Assembly (NCBI GenBank): GCA_029237695.1
Contig: CM055275.1
Coordinates: 89,702,433-89,766,432 of the forward strand
Length of the DNA: 64,000 bases
DNA from: Conchocele bisecta
Lineage: Eukaryota; Mollusca; Bivalvia; Lucinida; Thyasiridae
Direction: 5' to 3'
Shown: positions 54,975-64,000 of the stretch, piece by piece
Position numbering within the stretch: position 1 is the first letter of the stretch
Layout of the letters: every line of letters begins with the position of its first letter
Notes under the pieces: model-generated
Seen by the model: only the letters and a program-made list of their open reading frames with translations
Database searches by the model: none
Told to the model about the DNA's origin: nothing
Program-made: the position numbers and the translations under genes

Positions 54975-55377
54975 TAATGGAAATAAAACCAACAGTGTAT
55001 GCACAATCCGTTTGGCATGCTACCAACATCATGATCCTGATTTGTAATTTTACAGTCAACGAAAGAACAAAAAAAGTCATAAAAACGTACTTTGGTTCTC
55101 AGACATGGCGTTTGTGGAAAGTGACGCGGGAGGGCGGATTTTTTAAAATATATTTTCGTGTTGAGATGTTCGTCTATGATTTTGTTCAAGTCTCCAGATG
55201 CATGTTCTAGAAGTTACTATAACATGATAATTCCAGCACAAAACTATTTACACAATTCCTTAACATTTGATTGCCCCGTAGCAAGTCCAACATTTATATC
55301 CCAGTAAACTCCCACGCCGAACTACTTTCTACAGGTGCACTGTCAGAGCTATCAATGTAAACAATTGGCTGCCGTCT

Positions 55378-55622
55378 GTCAAAATAAACACATTTTCTTG
55401 ATGAATTTATTTCAAATGCTGGAATTATAAGGAATGAATGGCCGTGGAATTTATCGGGGATATAAACTTGGAAAAGTCGCGGGAATACTGGACGAGGCCT
55501 TCCGGCCAGTATTCCCGCGATTTTTCCAAGTTTATACCCGATAAATTCCACAAAAATGCCATTCATTCCTTATAATTCCAGCATTTGAAATAAATTCATC
55601 AAGAAAATGTGTTTATTTTCCG
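55378..55622. repeat. Near-perfect palindrome with arms of about 110 bp
   Basis: GTCAAAATAAACACATTTTC ... CGCGGGAATACTGG is mirrored by CCAGTATTCCCGCG ... GAAAATGTGTTTATTTTCCG, with a centre of about 15 bp (ACGAGGCCTTCCGG). Only a few mismatches and small indels separate the arms. Likely a recently inserted palindromic MITE. 54975-55377 has no recognised gene. Confidence 0.85.
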
Positions 55623-57047
55623 TTTTCTTAAGAATTATTTTTAACATGATGAAACGTCAGATTTTCGTCGGACATGATTGGGTTTAGCATATGTTTGCAC
55701 TGTTTTATTTGTTATGGATCATGTAAAACTTTCAGTACGATTTTTCCATGACGATAAATTGCTCGACGCGCATGGAATGAATGAATGATGAATCCCTCAA
55801 ATTGTTTACACACACTTCTAAATCGTTTGACCTTGGGCATAGGGGCCGCCTAAATGGGCCACCCAATACAAGTATGGATGATGAATTTGGATTAAGCATG
55901 CTCTCAACCAACCGCTCAAATGATATAACATAATTTTCTGTCTCTCACTTATAAAATAAAGAGTGAATAATATTTTAAATATGAAGTAAGTAATGCTCAT
56001 TAAATGGAATATAATCACAAAGATCAATATATAGACATATATCGCATATTGAACCTAATTGTTGAACGTGCTTGACGTCTTGTTTTTGACGTCATACCTT
56101 CTCCATACGTCACAAATCTAGCGACGTCATTCAAAGAAAAATGGCGGCGTCCACGCTATGTAAATTCGAAAATGAGCTTCAATATTGGCTGGCTTTAGAC
56201 TTAAAATCATGACGGACATGTGCGTGTCCTTGGTTATATCACATATACTGTACAAATGGACACAATTCGGCTGAATCGACAGCGATTTAGATTTTAAATT
56301 TGCTGTTGAGAATGACCAATTAGAGGCCGCGATTCGGGGTCAAAGTTGAACAAATAAAGGCAAAATCGGCACTTTATGTATATTAGGCTACTTCAGGTAT
56401 ATTTGGTTACTTCAGATATAAACAACATGTATTCAACTGCCCCCTTTATTATGCTACATGGAGCAATGGTTGCGGTATAAATGGTTATTTACATCTTTGA
56501 AACTATCCGAAAATGCAGTGTAAAATAAGTAATAAAACCATGGGCAGTTGCGTTTACTGTATTAGGAACAACAGTTGTTCTGTTTCAAATTTGCGAGGAG
56601 TGTGTATGGTATTTGTATGTGTTTGTCCCTTTAACCCACGAGTTCGTCAGACTACATCGATATTTCTTGTTAATGTTTTGATATTTTATAGCCATGGTCT
56701 AATCTACCAACAGCAAGTCCGAAACCTAACAACTTATCTGGGGAAGTTTTCACTACACTTCGTACAAGTAAACTGTTCATAACTGCACATTTAGGATCAT
56801 CAGAAATTGCAATTGATGGATTTACATTTATTGAGTATAGGCAGCCTATGCTCAATGAATGTAAATCAAATAATTGTTTACAAGAAAATACCATAAATGT
56901 GAAATTTGCATGTGAAATTTGCAGACTATCATAATTTTGCACTTACGAACATGTTAGTCATACGAAGTTTATTGAAACAGGCCCATGCATAGCAACTCCT
57001 GATAGAATGGCCTACTAGAAACTCGCACTCATTTGAGTCCATACATA
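55623..57047. other. No gene; small hairpin at 56808-56875
   Basis: ATTGATGGATTTACATTTAT is mirrored by ATGAATGTAAATCAAATAAT around GAGTATAGGCAGCCTATGCTC. Other sequence is AT-rich with short frames only. Confidence 0.4.
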
Positions 57048-57332
57048 GAGAATAGTAGGTTAGTGCCGTGAATGGGAAAATATATCTGGCAAGGCTCAGG
57101 AAACGGGATGGGCGAGGCTCTGCCGAGCACATCCCGTTTCCGTGCCGCGCCAGATATGTTTTCTCTTGTATTTATCCCGTCAACACATACAAATGGCTTT
57201 AAATGCAAAACAAATAACACAAGCCACCGCACATATTCATACGCAGTGATTAGGTCGAATTTACAGGATATCAAAAATGTTACACGGCACCCTGTTTCAC
57301 GGCATATACGCATTGTGTTGACGGGATAAATC
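57048..57332. mobile_element. Bimodular MITE W4, order Y-X
   Basis: The Y module (AGAATAGTAGGTTAGTGCCG to about 57165) and X module (TTTATCCCGTCAACACATAC to GTTGACGGGATAAAT) are each palindromic. The orientation is the reverse complement of the copies at 58950 and 63190. Confidence 0.8.
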
Positions 57333-58949
57333 ACACAATTGCGTAAAATAATTGAAGATATTTTGGACTCCATCATTATTTTGTTTTGTAACATCAACAT
57401 GTAGTTTGAACCGTTGTACATGTATGCATGTTCAATTTGTTTACTAAATAAAGTAAACAAACCTTACTATTGATGGATACAATACAGGTTGAATTTTATC
57501 ATATTAATGGCAATATCCAATGCTCGCATTTATTTTACCTTTAAATAATGTTGTATTAAAAAATTAGTTTTCATGATAATAATCATTGTGTTTAGTTGTT
57601 ATTGTTTTAAAATAATATACCAACATTCTTTATCCAACCTTGTTACATTTCTCATTGTGTACACCGATTTAATAGCGAAAAACAACTGTTTGTCCAAAAC
57701 ATGGCAGCTGTTTTGATGGCATCTGAATTTCGCAAAATATGCATACAATTTTGAATAACTTTTGTCAGATTCTGATAGCAGGATCATTTCTGCAACTAAT
57801 AATATATAAAAAAGGTCCATTTACATAGCATATTGTAAACATAAATTTAATATTCAGACCGCAGGTGTGAGTTTTCCACTCATTTGAACTTTGACCCTAA
57901 AAGTAGGCCAGACTAGACAGATTATTTTGGTTAATATTTTGAATTTTAACTGCCATAGCCTGATCTACCAAAATCAAGCCTCCAACCAAAGTGTTATGTA
58001 TTTGCTATTTGTAACTGGTACAGAATACACAACAATTTAATCCGAGTTCTACTCATGAACTGTTTTATTTCTCATGCTGCAGTGCTATCAGAGGGACAGT
58101 GATAGAGGGTAGTATATACCTACATATATGTTTACATCTGTGTCTACTATGATACATGTTTGGCTAGTATACAACACAAAGGGTTAACATGGTCTGACAT
58201 ACTGGCACAGTGCGGTAGGAGAATGAACTAGGTAGGTTAAATTAACCGTCTCATAACCTCATTAATTTAAAGCATACATTTTGACTGCATTGTAACTACA
58301 TGTAATACTAAATTCTGAACGGTAAACGGGCCACGGCCATTGGCTTGACACCTGATGACGCGAGATATCTCGTGAAAAATATTTACAAAATTTGCAAATT
58401 TTTAGTATATTCCGATAGTTAACAAATGTTCAGAGAAAATGCTGTGCTATAGGTTTGGCCTTTGCATCGGTTCGTCCGTCCTTTCGTCCGTCTGTCTGTT
58501 TCATCGATTACACACAGTTTTGGGATCTAGTTCATATTCTTTTACCAGTATATCACATGTTGTGATGTAGTGTTGTTAGTAAATTTTGTTGTTTAGTTTT
58601 GTTAGTCAATTTTGTAGTTCTAGGGATTGTTAGTCAATATCCCGTTCCGTAGCCTATTTCACCAAAATGTCAACGTATATTTATCTTGCTAAGTACACTT
58701 TGAGGGAGAAAATTTCAATTTAAGGATAAATTTATTACTTTTTATTATACTGAATTTATTACATTATCACAGACATTTAGGTTCCTATTTAGTAATGAAG
58801 AAAATCAATGATCCATTAGTAAAATAAAACACGCAATGATTTTGAAATCAGGGGGTATAGTACGCTTTAGACGCAAAGCTTATCTGGAGCTCTGGAGATC
58901 CACCGCTAATATAGGAATCCTCCAGGACGAATTCATCGTTAAAATACGC
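57333..58949. other. No gene or strong repeat recognised
   Basis: AT-rich DNA with chance frames of at most 73 codons. A GTCCGTCxTTTCGTCCGTCTGT stretch at 58468-58498 is a simple-sequence patch. Confidence 0.4.
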
Positions 58950-59220
58950 GTATTTATCCCGTCAACACGGTGCGTATGTGCCGTGAAACACGGTGCCCTG
59001 AAACCTTTTTGATATCCTGTAAATTCGCCCTAATCACTGCGTATGAATATTTGCGGTGACTGGGGTTATATTTTAGCATGTTAAAGCCATTTGATGGTGA
59101 TGACGGGATAAATAGAATAGTAGGTTAGTGCCGTGAATGGGAAAACATATCTGGCGGCACGGAAACGGGATGTGCTCGGCAGAGCCTCGCCCGTCCCCGA
59201 CCTACTAACCGACTATTCTC
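58950..59220. mobile_element. Bimodular MITE W4, order X-Y
   Basis: X starts ATTTATCCCGTCAACACGG and ends TGACGGGATAAAT; Y follows directly with AGAATAGTAGGTTAGTGCCG and ends ACTATTCTC. The right end of Y is shortened. Confidence 0.8.
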
Positions 59221-59300
59221 TCTATATAGCCGCTCGTTGTCCGGTGCCGATGGAACCGTGAACCTCGCGAGTAAATATTTTACTCCATTTCCTATATGTA

Positions 59301-59670
59301 CAGTCGAACCTCCCTGAACGGCCACCTCTCTACAACAAAACACACTCTATAACAGCCGCTATTGTATATCCCAAATTGATAATGTCCACTATATTTAGAC
59401 TGCTGAGCACGAAAATTGTCGTCTGCTGTTGCTTTATATTTTGCCTTAATTATCAATAAAAACATGGTTTGACAGCACTTTAGAATCATTTACATTGGAA
59501 ATGATTCTAAAATGTTGTCAACGCATGTTTTTTTCATGAGAATAATGCAAGAAAATAAATAAACAGTAAACACAATTTAATTCAGCATTAACCTCCCTAC
59601 AACAGCCACCTCTCTAGAACAGCCAGTGTTTCGTCTTTCCATGGGTGGCTGTTGTAGAGAGGTTGCACTG
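59301..59670. mobile_element. Pogo-like MITE W6 with nested W2
   Basis: It runs from CAGTCGAACCTCCCTGAACG to GTAGAGAGGTTGCACTG with TA on both sides. Inside, from about 59397 to 59580, W2 landmarks (AATTGTCGTCTGCTGTTGC, GTTTGACAGCACTTTAGAAT) show a nested, diverged W2. Confidence 0.7.
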
Positions 59671-59863
59671 TATAAGTTGCTGTTCACATATCGGAGGTTT
59701 AAGGAATTAAATGTGAGGAAGCGCTAGCGACCGCAGCATTTAGTTCCCGGAAAATCAAATATGTGAAAAATAGCATACTTATAGTTCAGCTAAATATACA
59801 ATGCAATACCCCATCCGGGTATCGATTCAGTTCCATTTCTTGCAAACAAGTAATCATTAAACC

Positions 59864-60355
59864 TTAAGGTAAATGTCCACTCAGTAAGCACAAACTGTTG
59901 TTTATAGGAATTAAATAAGTGTATAAGGGTGTCACTATTCCACCAGTTCCAAAAATTACAAGTGCCCGCTATACAGATATAATGATTTAGTAATATTTAT
60001 TATACTGATAGTGACTCGCGGTGGTATGATATTTTTATTTATATTTATACTAATTAAATGCGTCACCTGAAAAAAGTCATATTTTCGACAGATTATAAAG
60101 TATGATCATTGCACATCAAAAAATAAATACAGATAATACATAGTAATGTCCCTTAACATTTTAAAGAAACACAATTATCACACGCGATATCAGTGTGGAA
60201 ATTTACGTCGGATATAAAATATATAAGAATGCCAATCCATATGTCGAGTAATTGTGAATGAATGTTTATTTTGCCAAAAAATTGTCATATCTACAGAATA
60301 TACACAAGTATCTGTCTCCTTTTGTTGTGCCTACTGAGTGGGTATGTACCTTTAA
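59864..60355. mobile_element. MITE W3, complete copy
   Basis: TTAAGGTAAATGTCCACTC on the left and CTACTGAGTGGGTATGTACC followed by TTTAA on the right; about 492 bp and collinear with 25520-26010. Confidence 0.75.
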
Positions 60356-60390
60356 ATCTGATAATACACAACCTATAGGGCTTAAACGTT

Positions 60391-60825
60391 CAAGTGCATG
60401 ATCGGTTACAACAACAACGACAATGGCTCAAAGTGTTGAAATCGCTCCCACTCCAAGTAAGTATTATTTGATATTTTCCTTAAAAGACAACGGATTTTGA
60501 TGAAATATGGAGCAGAAAACTCGTCTTCATGAGCTGCATTTGGTGGTCCCGGGAGTTCGGCACATACGTATGTCGTTTTTGCGAATAATCGATTTCCCTG
60601 TCCGTAGACAAAAAACATCGATTATTCGCAAAAACCACGGAAGGTTGAGCCAAAATACCGAGACCACCAAAATGACGCTGAACAAGACAAATTTGATGCG
60701 CCATATGTCATCAAAATCCGTTACATAATAAGGACAAAATAAAAGAATTCGTACTTTGAATCGGATGGCTTCTGGAAGTTTCAGTACGTGTTGTTGTTGT
60801 TGTAACCACGTGATCACACACCTTG
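60391..60825. mobile_element. Palindromic MITE W9, complete copy
   Basis: The left arm CAAGTGCATGATCGGTTACA with (CAA)n is mirrored by (TTG)n TAACCACGTGATCACACACC TTG. Nested hairpins include GCGAATAATCGATTT / AATCGATTATTCGC at about 60581-60635. The same left arm at 19507 runs into the assembly gap. Confidence 0.75.
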
Positions 60826-60949
60826 ATTTTGCAATATGTGAAATAAGTGGAGCACAATGATTCCCATCGATTGGATTAGAAAGTTTTGTGAACTATAAAA
60901 GTTGATATTCCATAGTATGTAGTTATTGCATCGTAATTCGGGGAACGGT

Positions 60950-61200
60950 AACAAATATTGCACCGAGGTGTTGTGGACGACCCGAGGCACTATTTCCCCG
61001 GAGGCCGAAGGACGAGGGAAATAGTGCCTCGGGTCATCCACAGCCGAAGGCAAATAGTGTATCGTGTCGTGCACAGCACCGATGTACTATTGCCCGTGGC
61101 TGAAGGTAAATAGTGTATCGGGTCGTGCACAGCACCGAGGTACTATTACCCGTGGCCGAAAGTAAATAGTGTATCGTGTCGTGCACAGCACTTTTCGAAG
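60950..61200. repeat. 56-bp tandem repeat (AAATAGTGTATCGTGTCGTG), three copies, with inverted neighbour
   Basis: Copies start at 61052, 61108 and 61164. Just upstream GACCCGAGGCACTATTTCCC is mirrored by GGGAAATAGTGCCTCGGGTC (60979-61039). Confidence 0.8.
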
Positions 61201-61322
61201 GTCCGTAAATCTCATGTACACCGACTCAAAAGACTATAATTGTTTTATTATATGACCCTTACCACGATTTCCCTCCCACAAAAATTATGTTTACAAACTT
61301 CTACAGACATAAATCGTGTGTT

Positions 61323-62391
61323 TCAAACAAGTCCCAGAGTTCGTATTCGTGTAAACAAACCGTTCAGAGGTCTACATTCAATTTGTAGATAATCACGTGG
61401 CAGTGTTTCGACGAATGAGAATGACTGTAACACGTAGTCATGTAATAAAATGAACAATTTACAGCCCACAAGTTTCCCAGCATGCAAATGGTTAAATGGA
61501 GAGCGTCCAGTCCACCGTGTGTCTTTGAAACCACGTCCTAAAAGGTGCGATGCTTGTGTACTAGTATTATTTGGGCATGTCCATTTCCACGCCGGGGAGT
61601 TGGTATCCGGACTAACCGTATGGGCGTCACCATGTTTTCGTTTCCACACATTGTGTATTCCCATTTGCTCTATATCGTCTGGTTTTACGATGAGTTTTGA
61701 CCTGTGACCTTTCTGCCATATTGTACTTTCCCGCTGCAGTTTAGTCTGCGTTACAAGCCTATATTTCCGTATCAGATCTCTGACCGTGGTATTTGTGTCC
61801 TCGTGCGAATCATCTGTCCATTCTTTTCTAAAGAAACAATTTCGGAATGTATACTCGCTCAAGTTCGGAAGCCTTTTAAACATCTCTGCCCAAGTAAAAT
61901 CGTCGTTATGTTTAGGTACAATGAATTCGTCGACGTCGAATATGGACAGATATTCTGTTATTCCAACATGGCGGTGTAGACAATCGTTCGAAGACACAAG
62001 ATGACCGTACGCGTGTAAGTTCTATCGTCTTTGACGGCGGCATTGTTGAAATTTTCATCGGTAAATTAAACGGAAGCACTTCTACCAAGCCCCATTTTGA
62101 GTACAAGTCCAGCTCGTGTTTAATATTCGCCTCGGAGTTGTAATTGTAGAAAGTGAAATGAGAGACACCGAGTGTTATATTTAGCTCCAGCCATTCGACC
62201 AGTTCGTACGCCCGACTGTAGTTGTGGACAAACGGCTTCACGCACACGGAAAACTTCCGCTTCTCGCCTTGTTTGTGTTCCTGGATACGGACAACGTTGC
62301 TAGGCGACTGGCAGGCGTCCTTGCCAACGAGTGAGACGGCGTACGGCAGCTGCTACTTCGATATCTGGCACATGAAATATGCGGCCGAGTA
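61323..62391 (-). pseudogene. GT92-family (DUF23) glycosyltransferase-like gene, broken
   Basis: The upstream segment (about 62391-62040) has the family opening VCVKPFVHNYSRAYELVEW and LGVSHFTFYNYNS. The downstream segment (about 62020-61323) has SSNDCLHRH and the metal-site-like DVDEFIVP. A frame shift lies between about 62010 and 62065 and an in-frame TAG near 62363-62365. The open part totals about 330 codons and ends at the stop at 61323. GT92 enzymes add galactose to glycans, including core fucose, as type II Golgi proteins; no membrane anchor is seen here. There are no introns in this stretch. A damaged copy of its 3' end lies at 13667. A recently dead member of an expanded family is the likeliest reading. 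Confidence 0.8.
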
Positions 62392-62394
62392 CCT

Positions 62395-62530
62395 GTAACA
62401 GATGTAGAGGATCTTATATGAGTGATGCTTTAATATGATATTTATTAAACTCGTTTACTGATTTCATAATAAACGAGGCTATGCCGAGTTTCTTATGATA
62501 GCAGTCAACGAGTTTAATGAATATCAAAAA
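62395..62530. mobile_element. MITE W7, uninterrupted copy
   Basis: GATCTTATATGAGTGATGCT, GATATTTATTAAACTCGTTT and GAGTTTCTTATGATAGCAGT, with GAGTTTAATGAATATCA as the right arm. It carries the intact TTAA where W2 sits in the copy at 12355. Confidence 0.7.
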
Positions 62531-62794
62531 TAAACAAAATTGTGAGATTCCTTTTGTATTGCATAAGCACAGCACAGTACGTTGAAGCTGTAATGACCAC
62601 CTATCGTGTTTTCTGTACCGGCCTCATTTGCATATTTATTACACTAGTGTATTATGATTTTTATTGCACGGATGCGGTGAAATAAAAGATCTGCGCAGTG
62701 TGCTAAACTGCTGGAGATCACTGTCTGGACCCTGTCTGGCTGGTGTCGGGTATTTCCCCGTTGGTTAAAGTTCGGAGATACATTGTCTAGTGTG

Positions 62795-62950
62795 TATGGA
62801 ACCTCATAACTGCTTGTATCGAATCTCATAACCTCACTGCTTGTATCGAACCTCATAACCTCACTGCTTATCGAACCTCATAACCTCACTGCTTGTATCG
62901 AACCTCATAACCTCACTGCTTGTATCGAACGTCATAAACTCACTGCTAAT
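62795..62950. repeat. 27-bp minisatellite, about six copies
   Basis: The unit contains CGAACCTCATAACCTCACTG followed by CTTGTAT; one copy lacks three bases. Confidence 0.85.
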
Positions 62951-63189
62951 ACACCGTGTTATAACACTGTGAAAGTCTCTTTTAGGCAATAACAAAGAAT
63001 ATAATCTTCATTTTATTGCAAAACATGCATATTAAGCCACAGTTTAGATCACGGTTCTTCCGCATGTACGAGGAGATCATGCGGGCGAACGTGATCTAAC
63101 CGCGTTATCACATCCCCATACGTTGCCCATGTGCTGCGTAAATGCAGAAACAAAAGTCGAACATGTATGAAAGATGTGATAACAGCAGT

Positions 63190-63475
63190 ATTTATCCCGT
63201 CAACACAGTGCGTATGTGCCGTGAAACACGGAGCCGTGACATTTTTGATATCCTGTAAATAAGACCCAATCACTGCGTATGACTATGTGCGGTGGCTGTG
63301 GTTTTTGTTTCCATTTTAAATCCATTTATGTTGACGGGATAAATAGAATAGTAAGTTAGAGCCGTGAATGGGAAAACATATTTGGCGCGGCACGGAAACG
63401 GGATGTGCTCGGCAGAGCCTCGCCCATCCCGTGTCCTAAGCCTTGTCAGACATTTTTACCCATTCTCGGCATAAC
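63190..63475. mobile_element. Bimodular MITE W4, order X-Y
   Basis: X starts ATTTATCCCGTCAACACAG; Y follows with AGAATAGTAAGTTAGAGCCG. Same order as at 58950. Confidence 0.8.
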
Positions 63476-64000
63476 ACATATGGCAAGCCAAGTACAATAA
63501 TTCCTCAAAACCTGGATTTAGGCCCAAATCCGGGTTAAAGGTACATGCCCACGCAGCAGGTTACACTGTACTACTACTTTTCATTTTCTGTCATGCCTTA
63601 TATGAGCCATTTGTCTACCCACTAACGAGTTATTTTTAATTACGGCGCGTGTTAATTGGTGTTAAATCACATTTTATATGCCGCGAACAGAAAGGGTATT
63701 TTCCGACCTCGTACTATTTTTACCAACACGCGTCACGTGACACGGTCAATCATATCATATATTTGACATGCGCAGTGAAGTATCGGAAGTTGAGAACAAA
63801 AATCTCTGTTCGAGTCCAAATCTAAATCTCCACGTAACTCTTTCCATTTGGTGATCTGGTCGCCAATATTAACCACTCTCTCTCTCTCTGTACTGCCTGT
63901 CCCTCAGACATTTCGCCTTTTTTTTTGGCCGACGCCGTTTCATACAATTTCCGTCCTGGACGTTTACATATTGGGAAGCCTACTGGCGCGCGTAGTATAC
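63476..64000. other. No gene; W3 left-end fragment
   Basis: TTAAAGGTACATGCCCACGC at 63536 is a W3 start that soon diverges. A (TC)n run lies at 63876-63890. No coding frame is recognised before the window ends. Confidence 0.4.

Overview
The window reads as repeat-dense, intron-bearing invertebrate nuclear DNA. A marine bivalve mollusc is the most likely source, by inference from the mix of a Polinton, a Ty3/Gypsy element, many palindromic MITEs, a phage-type lysozyme exon and a GT92-type glycosyltransferase. Nothing bacterial in layout is present (no operons, no Shine-Dalgarno spacing). No complete, clearly intact host gene lies in the window. One 500-N assembly gap sits at 19672-20171.

1-9764: the right-hand part of a decayed Polinton/Maverick (adintovirus-like) element. 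In order: an unknown coiled-coil/membrane gene, a probable capsid gene on the minus strand, a penton-like gene, two small broken genes, a small minus-strand gene, a retroviral-type integrase with two in-frame TAG stops, a protein-primed family B DNA polymerase with about six breaks, and two small terminal genes. The packaging ATPase and maturation protease typical of Polintons are not visible and may lie to the left of the window.

9765-27425: non-coding sequence built of MITEs, often nested, including TTAA-flanked (piggyBac-type) and TA-flanked (pogo/Tc1-type) families, a GT92 pseudogene scrap split by a CAGGTG/CAGCTG-rich element, one candidate membrane-anchor exon (18110) and a 3.4-kb array of about 71-bp repeats with a 983-bp higher-order period.

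27426-38486: a minus-strand concatemer of about 262-bp units that I interpret as a TRIM-type miniature LTR element whose LTR carries a tRNA-like cloverleaf. It abuts a Ty3/Gypsy element (gag 31234-33272, pol 33508-37515, 3' LTR 37741-38486) whose 5' LTR is reduced to a fold-back inverted duplication. The TRIM and the Gypsy element share the sequence across the polypurine tract/LTR junction.

38487-64000: a 1.94-kb terminal-inverted-repeat element, several minisatellites (21, 38, 164, 24, 56 and 27 bp), more MITEs, the last exon of a phage-type (GH24) lysozyme at 52333-52624, and a broken GT92 gene at 61323-62391 on the minus strand. The GT92 gene is the parent-like copy of the scrap at 13667.
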